A DNA stretch of 38,673 nt from Candidatus Mailhella excrementigallinarum. GTDB lineage: Bacteria > Desulfobacterota > Desulfovibrionia > Desulfovibrionales > Desulfovibrionaceae. The translations under genes were made by a program, and so were the position numbers. Every line of letters begins with the position of its first letter. Position 1 is the first letter of the stretch. Location of the stretch: the NCBI GenBank assembly GCA_944324075.1, contig CALUUZ010000029.1, forward strand, positions 1 through 38,673, read 5' to 3'. Positions 25,907 to 33,318 of this stretch are shown here, piece by piece. The notes below the pieces were generated by a model. The model ran no database searches and had not been told where the DNA came from. It worked only from the letters and a program-made list of their open reading frames with translations.

Positions 25907-26344
25907 TTATAATAACGATACTCGTAATTTCAATGCATCACGATATTTTTCCATCAATCTTAGATATTCTTGTTGTTCTTCGTCTGACCATTCTGAAAAT
26001 ATTTCGTATTCAATTTTGAAAAGAGGGTATATTTTTTTGAGTGCAAATAGTTTTCCTTTTTCAGTTAAATGAACTATTTTATTTCTTCCTGTTCCTTTAC
26101 TAAGGTAAATAATCCCATCATTTTCCAAGTTTTGTATTGCTGAATTTATTGTTTGTCTGCTAAGACCAAAAAATTTATAAATATCACTTTGCAGACAAGA
26201 ATTTTCATTATCACAAAGTACATATAAAATACATTGGATGCTATTTGAAATTCCTTGTTTTGCAGCAATATTATGATATAACATGCTGATTTCACTGTAT
26301 AAATAGTTGCGCTGTTTTAATTTTGCACGGACAAGATCGGTCAT
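25907..26344 (-). CDS. MarR-family transcriptional regulator (AT-rich)
   Basis: Predicted winged-helix DNA-binding repressor or activator. The 145-residue protein contains a central wHTH (about residues 50-97) with LQSDIYKFFGLSRQTINSAIQNLE as recognition region and the wing GTGRNKIVHLTEKG, as in MarR proteins; the style resembles Firmicutes members. ATG 26344 has AAGGA nine bases upstream. The gene is far more AT-rich than the pump genes it precedes on the same strand, which suggests transfer. It lies 246 bases upstream of the outer-membrane factor gene, so it is a plausible local regulator of the efflux operon and, by divergence, of the methyltransferase. No ligand is known. Confidence 0.85.
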   Translation of the reverse strand: MTDLVRAKLKQRNYLYSEISMLYHNIAAKQGISNSIQCILYVLCDNENSCLQSDIYKFFGLSRQTINSAIQNLENDGIIYLSKGTGRNKIVHLTEKGKLFALKKIYPLFKIEYEIFSEWSDEEQQEYLRLMEKYRDALKLRVSLL

Positions 26345-26391
26345 CGTATGCAATCCTTTCTCTGGCGGAATTGAAAGCGGAGTCAAAAATA

Positions 26392-26403
26392 TCCGATTTC
26401 GGA
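26392..26403. promoter_or_regulatory. Palindrome upstream of the MarR gene
   Basis: TCCGA-TT-TCGGA (12 bases) lies 48 bases upstream of the regulator start, next to a minus-strand TTGACG hexamer at about 26409-26414. It is a candidate autoregulatory operator, based on symmetry and position only. Confidence 0.35.
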
Positions 26404-26888
26404 CATTCGTCAAGTGACCTTTACTTAACGCTCTGTTGCAGAATTGTGTTGAACATACCCTTGACCGTCGGAGGCTCGCGCGTCAGCGCGTATGGAGCGA
26501 CGCCCCCTCCCGCCGCATGGCCATGCGGCATGGAGGGGGGGGGAACAGAGTACGAGCGTCGCGTTTTGCGCGGAAAACGCAAGCAAGAGCGAGTATCGGC
26601 AAGGCCGGTCGAGTTCCACCCGGAGGTCGCGGTCGAATATCTCGCGAAGCGCGGTTGAGAGCGACGAAGCTCAGCCAGCTCTTGCCGAAGGGGCCTTTCA
26701 CCGCGCTGAAAGGGCGGCTGCCGCTGAAACCGGGCTGGAACGACCGCCGATTGCTGTATCAGCCAGGAAATTTAATACAGCCTTTATTTTTCTGATATTT
26801 GTTTTTTATTCCGAATAGCTATAAAACAGCGTTCATCGAAAGACAAAATTTTTCAGACTCGATATCTATTTACATTTCAGTTAGCTTG
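26404..26888. other. GC-rich, hairpin-dense spacer between MarR and methyltransferase genes
   Basis: The roughly 600 bases between the divergent AT-rich genes contain no recognisable gene. About 26450-26760 is strongly GC-rich, in sharp contrast to both flanks. Frames are open on both strands, as expected of GC-rich DNA, but none has a convincing start and no product resembles a known family. Hairpins are frequent: 26503-26539 (see separate entry), GCGTTTT/AAAACGC (26561-26567 with 26574-26580), CCTTTCA/TGAAAGG (26694-26700 with 26707-26713) and GCTGTAT/ATACAGC (26753-26759 with 26775-26781). The last is followed by CTTTATTTTT and may be a plus-strand terminator. The block could be a dispersed repeat, a remnant of a mobile element or a structured RNA. 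Confidence 0.5.
26503..26539. repeat. Long hairpin with G9 tract in the GC-rich spacer
   Basis: CCCCCTCC (26503-26510) pairs with GGAGGGGG (26532-26539) around an inner perfect palindrome GCCGCATGG-CCATGCGGC (26512-26529); only three bases are unpaired between the two helices. A run of nine G (26535-26543) overlaps the 3' arm. This is the most stable structure in the window apart from the terminators. Confidence 0.8.
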
Positions 26889-26918
26889 TTGATATCCATT
26901 GTATGGCTGCATTATAGA
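26889..26918 (+). promoter_or_regulatory. Putative promoter of the methyltransferase gene
   Basis: TTGATA (26889-26894) and TATAGA (26913-26918), 18 bases apart, lie 28 bases before the methyltransferase ATG in AT-rich DNA. A ribosome binding site GAGGAG follows at 26931-26936. Confidence 0.5.
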
Positions 26919-26945
26919 GAATATTTTATTGAGGAGCATATATTT

Positions 26946-27668
26946 ATGAACGAATCAGATATGTTCAATGGAGATATTAAGATAAATTATTATGGTGCAT
27001 TATGTACGATGATGTATGAAGAATTACATAGAGATACACCTCAAGACGAATTGGAATTTTACTTGTCTTATGCAAAAAAAGAAGTAAATATTTTAGAGGC
27101 GCTATGTTGGAGTGGAAGATTTTTTATACCATTTTTAAAAAGAGGTTTAAATATTAAAGGAATAGATAATTCCCATGAAATGCTGGAAAAGTTAAAACTA
27201 AAATCACCAAATGCAGATACTTTTGAAGTTGATATTGAACAGTATCAATCGAGTGAAAAATTTGATTATATTTTTATTTCATCTGGTTCAGTATCGTTAT
27301 TTACAGATATACGGCAATGCAAGAAAATATTAAAAAAAATAAACTTACTGCTAAAAACAAATGGAAAATTTGTTTTTGCTGTGGATACGGTAGCAAGCCG
27401 CTGTAAAAATGATAATGATTACAATATTAAAGTGTCATTAAAATTAAAACATGACTATATACTGATTTTAAAAAGCAAAAATTGGTATGATGAAAAAACT
27501 CATACTCAATTTTCTCCAAGCATATATGAATTATATGATGGTAAAAAATTGTTACAAAGTGAGTTTATGAATTTTCAAATACATCTTTATGAACTGGGAG
27601 AAATGGATAATCTTTTGCAGGAAACAGGTTTCACAAAATTTTGTGTCTATTCTTCTTTGAATATATAA
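26946..27668 (+). CDS. Class I SAM-dependent methyltransferase (AT-rich, probably acquired)
   Basis: Predicted S-adenosylmethionine-dependent methyltransferase of unknown substrate. The 240-residue protein has motif I EALCWSGRFFIPFLKRGLNI at 51-70, a variant of the ExxCGxGR pattern, with the SAM-ribose acidic residue in GIDNS (Asp74), and motif II near FDYIFISSGSVSLF. The closest style I know is a family of small methyltransferases common in Firmicutes. GAGGAG at 26931-26936 supports ATG 26946; the frame is open further upstream, but that part is hydrophobic and unrelated. Base and codon use are extremely AT-rich compared with all neighbours except the MarR gene, a strong sign of transfer. 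Small molecule, rRNA or protein could be the target. Confidence 0.8.
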   Translation: MNESDMFNGDIKINYYGALCTMMYEELHRDTPQDELEFYLSYAKKEVNILEALCWSGRFFIPFLKRGLNIKGIDNSHEMLEKLKLKSPNADTFEVDIEQYQSSEKFDYIFISSGSVSLFTDIRQCKKILKKINLLLKTNGKFVFAVDTVASRCKNDNDYNIKVSLKLKHDYILILKSKNWYDEKTHTQFSPSIYELYDGKKLLQSEFMNFQIHLYELGEMDNLLQETGFTKFCVYSSLNI

Positions 27669-27828
27669 ATTTATAATTGTTTTTTTATGGGAATATTAAA
27701 TTTCCATTTCACGAGGCAATCCAGTGGCGTTCCTCCACTAATAAAGAAATTGCTGTTGATAATAAAGCTGAAATGTTTTTGTATGAATGCAGTCACTTAT
27801 CATGCAAATGCATTGCCGGGCCAGCGAC
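27669..27828. other. AT-rich spacer after the methyltransferase gene
   Basis: No gene is supported here. A nested inverted repeat, GCAAT (27716-27720) with ATTGC (27749-27753) and AGTGG (27723-27727) with CCACT (27735-27739), could end the convergent transcripts of the methyltransferase and hemA, but it lacks a T-tract. Composition shifts from AT-rich to the normal level at about 27790-27830, which marks the right edge of the acquired stretch. Confidence 0.4.
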
Positions 27829-29130
27829 TCAACGGCGTACCTCATTGCGGCTGTCAGTGCCAAGCTGAAAAACCTGACGAATCGTGTCGATGGACCGAAT
27901 TTCGCGGTCATGTTTTCGTGCTTCCGCAAAGCCGCGTTTAAGATAGTCAATGGGAGCATGGTTGAAACGGCGCACCAGAGAAGATGCCATAATTTCCAGG
28001 GCTTCCCGCGTTTTTTCGTCCACGTTTCCCAATCTGCGGCAGGTCAGCGCCAACTCTTCACGCATGATGTCTTCCCCACGCTTTACCAGTTCCACGATGG
28101 TGGGCTGGAGAGCAAGGGACTGCAGCCAGTCGGTGAAAATCTCTGTTTCCTCTTCCACGATGCGTCTGGCCTTGAGTGCTTCGGCCCGGCGCTGAGCCTG
28201 GTTTTCCTCGACCACTTCCTTGAGATCGTCAATATCGTAGAGATAGATATTGTCCAGATTATTAACGGCAGGGTCGATATCACGCGGCATGGCAATATCT
28301 ATGAGGAACATGGGACGGTTCCGCCGCCTGCGCAGGACGTCCCGCACGTTATCCGCATGAATGACGGCTTCGGGGGATCCCGTGGAACTGATGACGATAT
28401 CCGTGCGCGGCATGACCTCGAAAATGGCGTCAAAGGCTATGGCTTCTCCGCCGATACGTTCCGCCAGTTCCCGAGCGCGTTCCAGAGTACGGTTGGCTAC
28501 CAGGACACGCCGGATGCCGGCTTGAATAAGATGCATGGCCGCCAGCTCGGCCATTTCTCCCGCACCTATGAGCAGCGCCTCATGTTGCGGCATATCGTCA
28601 AAGATTCTTTTCGCCAGCTCCACCGCTGCATAGCTGATGGAAACCGCACTGGAGGCGACAGCGGTTTCCGTACGCACCCGCTTGGCTACGGAAAAAGCCT
28701 TGTGCAGAAGGCGGTTCACGATGAGCCCGGCACTTTGGGCGTTGCTGGCTTTTCGGTAAGCCGCCTTGAGCTGACCGAGGATCTGCGGTTCGCCTAGCAC
28801 CAGAGAGTCGAGACTGGAGGCCACGGAAAAGATATGCTTTACAGCCTCTTCATTCTGATATCGGTAGATATAGGGAGTCAGGTCATCGGGCGTTTTGCCG
28901 CAGATGGCGCTCCAGCGTTCCATGACATGACGCGGGCAGCGTTCAGAAGGCCCTACGGCAAGCACTTCCACCCGATTGCAGGTGGACAGGATCAGGGACT
29001 CCGCGACATCTTCGCACGGAGGAAGCGCCCATGTTTCGGGAGAGCAGAAGTTGGTCAGGGCAAACTGTTCCCGGACTTCTACCGCTGCAGTGCGGTGATT
29101 CAGCCCTATGAGATGAATGGTATGATCCAT
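27829..29130 (-). CDS. hemA: HemA, glutamyl-tRNA reductase
   Basis: Reduces glutamyl-tRNA to glutamate-1-semialdehyde with NADPH, the committed step of C5 tetrapyrrole synthesis. The 433-residue protein starts MDHTIHLIGLNHRTAAVEVRE, as in the family, and has the catalytic cysteine at residue 51 in LSTCNRVEV. The NADPH domain has LLIGAGEMAELAAMHL and NRTLERARELAERIGGEA; a long helical dimerisation tail follows. ATG 29130 is chosen over a TTG at 29151 because homologues begin there. The TTG abuts the stop of the upstream ccsA-like gene, so coupled translation is likely. Confidence 0.96.
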   Translation of the reverse strand: MDHTIHLIGLNHRTAAVEVREQFALTNFCSPETWALPPCEDVAESLILSTCNRVEVLAVGPSERCPRHVMERWSAICGKTPDDLTPYIYRYQNEEAVKHIFSVASSLDSLVLGEPQILGQLKAAYRKASNAQSAGLIVNRLLHKAFSVAKRVRTETAVASSAVSISYAAVELAKRIFDDMPQHEALLIGAGEMAELAAMHLIQAGIRRVLVANRTLERARELAERIGGEAIAFDAIFEVMPRTDIVISSTGSPEAVIHADNVRDVLRRRRNRPMFLIDIAMPRDIDPAVNNLDNIYLYDIDDLKEVVEENQAQRRAEALKARRIVEEETEIFTDWLQSLALQPTIVELVKRGEDIMREELALTCRRLGNVDEKTREALEIMASSLVRRFNHAPIDYLKRGFAEARKHDREIRSIDTIRQVFQLGTDSRNEVRR

Positions 29131-29151
29131 GATATACAGCTTTGCGGGCAA

Positions 29152-29979
29152 TCAGAAGGTGAATTGGAACGCATGGCGTGTAGGCAGCAGAAAATTGACC
29201 ACAAGCAGGGAGAAAAGTGAAGCTGCGAAGATACCCAGCGCCATGAGCGCCGGCTTGCGCCCCTGCCAGCCGAGAGCCTGGCGCTGATGGAAAAGCAGGG
29301 CGTACAGCGCCCACACAATCAGAGATATAAGTTCCTTGGGATCGCCGGAAAATATGCTTCCCCAGGCCAGACGCGCCCAGGCAAAACCGCAGATGACCCC
29401 AAGTGTATAGAAGGGAAAGCCCACAAGCGTTGCCAGGCTGTTGATGCGATCCAGAGCAGCCATGGAAGGCAGATCTCCCCGCAGCCCCGCGAGCCTGATT
29501 TTCATTTTGAGTTTTTTCTGCTGCCAGAGAAAGATCACAGCCGCTCCTGCGGCAACGGACATCAGCCCCAGCCCGGCAAAAATGCTGACAAGATGCAGGG
29601 CAAATACGGGGCCGGTCATGGCGGCGGCCACAGTGACGCCGCGAGCGTCCAGGAGCTGGGCCACCATCAGCAGAATGAAGGCTACGGGAGGAATGAACAG
29701 AAGCAGCACCGTCGTTTTCTGCCACAGCCACATGACAAGGCCTATGCCCACGAATGCCCATGACAGGGGCAGCAGATACAAACTGCGGACGACCATATTC
29801 CACCCGGCGGCCGCCGTTACGGCAAGAAGCAGCGTATGCAGGCCGAAGGCAGCAAGGCTGATTCCGGCAGCAAGGCCTTTTGCTCTGCCGCTGCGGCCGA
29901 TATAGCCGGCCAGCAGTGCTACCGATGCCACAGCATACAGCAGAAGCGTCAGAAGAAAGAGGACATCAGTCCAATCCAT
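29152..29979 (-). CDS. CcsA/HemX-like cytochrome c assembly membrane protein
   Basis: Eight-helix-type inner-membrane protein of the CcmC/CcsA (heme-handling) superfamily, called HemX when next to hemA. The 275-residue protein has hydrophobic segments throughout. The C-terminal half carries the pattern WGSIFSGDPKELISLIVWALYALLFH, a relative of the WGxxWxWDPKExxxxxxW signature, although the tryptophan-rich WWD loop is weak. AAGGAG seven bases upstream supports ATG 29979. It lies between the siroheme synthase domain gene (overlap of 14 bases) and hemA. In HemX-type proteins the role is regulation or stabilisation of HemA; in CcsA it is heme export for c-type cytochromes. I cannot decide between these. 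Confidence 0.85.
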   Translation of the reverse strand: MDWTDVLFLLTLLLYAVASVALLAGYIGRSGRAKGLAAGISLAAFGLHTLLLAVTAAAGWNMVVRSLYLLPLSWAFVGIGLVMWLWQKTTVLLLFIPPVAFILLMVAQLLDARGVTVAAAMTGPVFALHLVSIFAGLGLMSVAAGAAVIFLWQQKKLKMKIRLAGLRGDLPSMAALDRINSLATLVGFPFYTLGVICGFAWARLAWGSIFSGDPKELISLIVWALYALLFHQRQALGWQGRKPALMALGIFAASLFSLLVVNFLLPTRHAFQFTF

Positions 29980-30664
29980 TCAGCAACTCCTTGAGTGAAC
30001 CGTGAAGCCCGGGGGGAAGGATCGCCTCCGCCATGCGCAGAATTCGTTTATGATCCCGTGCCGCGTACGCGGCACGGAAACATGAGCGAAATTCAGGCGA
30101 GCAGAGCGCACGAAAAATTTCGGCATTCCGATCGCTTCCAAGTCCCAGATTCAGCAGTATGGGACGCAGTTTCTCCAGAAAACGCGCCAACGGAACATAG
30201 CCTCCCCCCAGCCAAGTTTCAAGGTCTTCTTTCAGGGCTCTGGCGAGAGCGGGGCTTGCCCCGCCGGTGGACAGGGCGAGAGAGAGAGGAGGGGCATCCA
30301 CATGTGACGGGACAATGAACGCGCCTTCGTGCGGAGCGTCTGCGACATTGCAGAGTACGTTCCTGGCGCGGCACGCGGCGGCGGCAGTCCGGTTGACCTC
30401 TCTTGACGAGGTGCAGATGAAAACCAGAGCTTTCCCGGCCATGTCCTCTTCCCTGAATGGGCGGCGTTCGAAGCAGAAACGGGAATCTTCAACAAAAACC
30501 TGAAGTTTTTCGGCGTCCGCAAAGGGATCCAGAGCTACAACGCCGGCAGCTCCGCATTCCAGCAACGCGGCGATTTTGCGGCGCCCTACACGGCCCGCGC
30601 CGATCACGAGGCAGACGGCCCGGCTCAAGTCAAGAAACAGAGGGTAATAACGCATTTGCTCCAT
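29966..30664 (-). CDS. Siroheme synthase N-domain (precorrin-2 dehydrogenase/ferrochelatase)
   Basis: Oxidises precorrin-2 to sirohydrochlorin with NAD and may insert iron to make siroheme, as in Met8p or the N-domain of CysG. The 232-residue protein starts near YYPLFLDLSRAVCLVIGAGRVGRRKI, with the NAD-binding GxGxxGxxK motif, and has the dimerisation segment NVADAPHEGAFIVPSHVDAPPLSLALSTGGASPALARALKEDLE. There is no methyltransferase half, so a separate uroporphyrinogen methyltransferase is needed. In sulfate reducers siroheme is both the sulfite-reductase cofactor and an intermediate of a heme route, which explains the hemA neighbourhood. Met at 30655 is an alternative start. Confidence 0.92.
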   Translation of the reverse strand: MEQMRYYPLFLDLSRAVCLVIGAGRVGRRKIAALLECGAAGVVALDPFADAEKLQVFVEDSRFCFERRPFREEDMAGKALVFICTSSREVNRTAAAACRARNVLCNVADAPHEGAFIVPSHVDAPPLSLALSTGGASPALARALKEDLETWLGGGYVPLARFLEKLRPILLNLGLGSDRNAEIFRALCSPEFRSCFRAAYAARDHKRILRMAEAILPPGLHGSLKELLNGLD

Positions 30665-30744
30665 ATAGCATGGCGCGGAAATGAAGGGAAGCGCAATGAC
30701 AGGGCGGAACTTGCCGCCGCTTTGATTTCGGGCTAGTTTGCGCC

Positions 30745-31971
30745 ATGACGAAACGGCTTGTTGTGCAGCTGGCGCGCTTTGGCGATATTGTCCAGAGCAA
30801 GCGCCTGATTCTTTCCCTCAGGCGGGAGGGAGACGTGCATCTGTGCGTCGATCGGAGTCTGGCGGCTCTGGCTCGCCTGGTTTACCCCGACTGCGTGATC
30901 CACGCGCTGCCCGCTCACGGCTGTGATGCGCGGACGGTGCTGGAAGAGGGACGCGCCGTCTTCGAGCATCTGCGTTCCGAACATTTTGCCGAAGTCTATG
31001 CGCTGAACAACGCTGGACTATGTAAAGCTGTCGCTTCCCTGTTCCCTCCGGAAGTTGTGCGCGGCTATCCCGTGCGTGGGGGGCAGGCACTGCGTTGTCG
31101 CTGGATACGCATGGCCTTTCGCTGGATGGCGGAGCGGCGTCGCTCTCCCCTCAATCTTGCGGATTTCTGGGCGTCGCTTGCGCCTGTGCCGATTTCTCCC
31201 GCTCTGGTGAATCCCCCGGCTGTCCCTGGCGGGAAGGGGCTGGGCATCGTGCTGGCCGGGCAGGTGCGCCGCCGTTCTCCCTCGCCAGACGCTCTGGCTC
31301 TGCTGACCCGTATCCAGGCAGAGAAGCTGGGCCGCGCAGGAAAATGCCCGGTGTATCTGCTCGGGACGTCAAAGGAGCACTCTGCCGCACGTGATCTTAT
31401 GGCGCGACTGCCGGGTACGGTTGTGGAACGATGCCTTGATCTTACAGGAAAAACAGACTGGGCGGCCCTGCAGGATATACTTGCCGGATTGGATGTTCTG
31501 CTTTCTCCGGATACCGGCACGGCGCATCTGGCCGCGCATCTGGGAGTGCCGGTTCTCGGTCTGTTCTGCTCTTCGGCCTGGGTATGGGAAACCGGGCCTT
31601 ATGGCGTGGGGCATACTGTCTTGCAGGCCGACTTGCCCTGTGCGCCCTGTGCAGAAAGTTCACCCTGCCCGAAGAACGCTCCCTGCCGTGCCGCCTTCAC
31701 TGATCCGGCCCTTCTGGCCTATCTTGCGGGGCGCGGAAAAACTGAACGGCGTTTTCCCCGGCATGTGCGTATTCTGCACGGAACCTTTGACGAAATGGGA
31801 CAGACCTGGCGCGAGGAGGGAGGGGATTCGCCTGATCACGACGCTCCATTGCGGAAAGCCCTGCGCGACCAGCTCGCGGAATATCTCGGTCTCGGCACCA
31901 CGCATGGCTCGGATGCCGCTGCCGCTCTCTACCGGGAGACGGACTGGATTCTTCCTCCGATCAGACCCTGA
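30745..31971 (+). CDS. GT9-family glycosyltransferase (ADP-heptose:LPS heptosyltransferase-like)
   Basis: Probably transfers heptose in LPS core assembly at the inner face of the inner membrane. The 408-residue protein has the N-terminal MTKRLVVQLARFGDIVQSKRL, the GT9 pattern, and the C-terminal donor-binding signature LLSPDTGTAHLAAHLGVPVLGLF. A cysteine-rich stretch (CAPCAESSPCPKNAPC) after the catalytic region resembles that seen in some heptosyltransferases. No other LPS genes are adjacent apart from the following CgeB-like glycosyltransferase, 72 bases on. The acceptor is not predictable. A clear ribosome binding site is not seen. Confidence 0.88.
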   Translation: MTKRLVVQLARFGDIVQSKRLILSLRREGDVHLCVDRSLAALARLVYPDCVIHALPAHGCDARTVLEEGRAVFEHLRSEHFAEVYALNNAGLCKAVASLFPPEVVRGYPVRGGQALRCRWIRMAFRWMAERRRSPLNLADFWASLAPVPISPALVNPPAVPGGKGLGIVLAGQVRRRSPSPDALALLTRIQAEKLGRAGKCPVYLLGTSKEHSAARDLMARLPGTVVERCLDLTGKTDWAALQDILAGLDVLLSPDTGTAHLAAHLGVPVLGLFCSSAWVWETGPYGVGHTVLQADLPCAPCAESSPCPKNAPCRAAFTDPALLAYLAGRGKTERRFPRHVRILHGTFDEMGQTWREEGGDSPDHDAPLRKALRDQLAEYLGLGTTHGSDAAAALYRETDWILPPIRP

Positions 31972-32043
31972 CGCAATTTTCTACTGCTTTCTGCTGCTGA
32001 TTTCAGCTCCCCCGCTCTCATGTCGCAAAAAGGACGAAAAAAC

Positions 32044-33318
32044 ATGGAACAGCACCTGCGTATTCTTGTTGTGCTGCCGCTGTATGGCGGTTCCCTTCCC
32101 ATTGGGCGCTATTGTGCTTCCGCCTTGGGTGAACTGGGCCATATGGTGGATGTCTTCGAGGCGCCAGCCTTCCATGAAGCCCATGCTGCGCTGCGCGGTC
32201 TGCGTGTGGCCGAAGACAGGATGGAACAGTTGGAAAACTCCTTCGTAAATCTGTTGGGGCAGGCCATTTATGCGCGCGTGGAACATTTTGAGCCGGATCT
32301 CGTGCTGGCTCTCGCCCAGGCTCCCATGAGCAGACAGCTCCTTCAGCGTCTGCGCAGGGAAGGAGTCCCCAGTGCCATGTGGTTTGTCGAAGATTATCGA
32401 GTGTTTTCCTACTGGAGAGTCTTCGCGCCGCTCTATGATTTTTTCTTTGTCATCCAGAAAGAGCCGTTCCTGTCCCTGTTGAAGGAGGCTGGCGTGCCTC
32501 ATGCCATGTATCTTCCTCTGGCGGCACTGCCCGGGTTTCACCGGAAGGTGGAACTGACTCCCGAGCAGCGCCGTGAATACGGGGCGGACCTGTCCTTTCT
32601 CGGCGCAGGTTACCCGAACAGACGGGTGGCCTTCAGGACGCTTTTGCGGCGCGATTTTAAAATATGGGGATCGGACTGGGAGGGGGATGAACTGCTTGCT
32701 CCCCGCGTGCAACGGAGAGGAGCGCGGATTAGTGCGGAAGAATCCGTCCTCGTGTATAATGCCGCGAAAATCAACCTCAATCTTCATTCCAGTCTTGAAG
32801 CGGACAAGCTGGTAAGCGGAGGGGATTTCGTCAATCCCCGCACATTTGAGCTTGCCGCGATGGGGGCGTTTCAACTGGTGGACAGGCGCGAACTCATGCC
32901 GGAACTGTTCCGGCTTGATGGAGATGACGCGGAACTCTCAGTCTTTTCCAGCCCGGAGGAGATGGAAGCAGCCATTGATTTTTACCTTGCGCATCCCGAA
33001 GCCAGAGAAGAGATCGCAAGACGGAGCAGGGAGCGTGTGCTGGCCGAACATACCTATCAGCAGAGGATGGAGGCATTGCTCGGTTTTATACGTTCCCTCC
33101 GTCCGGACTGGCCGTGTCCGCGCGCCGAGCATGGCTGGCCCGAAGGCATGTCCGGCGGGATGCAGGAGGAGCTGACCAGCCTTCTCACTCGTCTGGGTCT
33201 GCCGAACAGTGCGTCGTTTGACGAAGTGATCGCACGGCTGCGGAACCAGAGCGGCGAACTGGAAAGCCTGGAAGCGGGGCTGTTGTTTCTTGATGAGTGG
33301 CGCAAGCAGTATTCCTGA
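32044..33318 (+). CDS. CgeB-like glycosyltransferase
   Basis: Retaining-type GT-B glycosyltransferase of the CgeB/DUF3880 family. The 424-residue protein has an N-terminal Rossmann half (ILVVLPLYGGSLPIGRYCASALGELGH), a middle acceptor-domain stretch with PSAMWFVEDYRVFSYWRVFAPLYDFFFVIQK, and the C-terminal half LSFLGAGYPNRRVAFRTLL and KINLNLHSSL...NPRTFELAAMGAF. ATG 32044 is preferred over an in-frame ATG at 32020 because AAGGA lies nine bases upstream. The substrate is unknown; surface or envelope glycan is likely given the preceding heptosyltransferase-like gene. Its stop overlaps the tilS start. Confidence 0.85.
   Translation: MEQHLRILVVLPLYGGSLPIGRYCASALGELGHMVDVFEAPAFHEAHAALRGLRVAEDRMEQLENSFVNLLGQAIYARVEHFEPDLVLALAQAPMSRQLLQRLRREGVPSAMWFVEDYRVFSYWRVFAPLYDFFFVIQKEPFLSLLKEAGVPHAMYLPLAALPGFHRKVELTPEQRREYGADLSFLGAGYPNRRVAFRTLLRRDFKIWGSDWEGDELLAPRVQRRGARISAEESVLVYNAAKINLNLHSSLEADKLVSGGDFVNPRTFELAAMGAFQLVDRRELMPELFRLDGDDAELSVFSSPEEMEAAIDFYLAHPEAREEIARRSRERVLAEHTYQQRMEALLGFIRSLRPDWPCPRAEHGWPEGMSGGMQEELTSLLTRLGLPNSASFDEVIARLRNQSGELESLEAGLLFLDEWRKQYS

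Noticed and set aside
26436-26795. Open reading frames of about 60-120 codons on both strands of the GC-rich spacer
   Set aside because: Frames are open in several phases at once, there is no ribosome binding site, and no product resembles a known family, so they look like chance open frames in GC-rich DNA.
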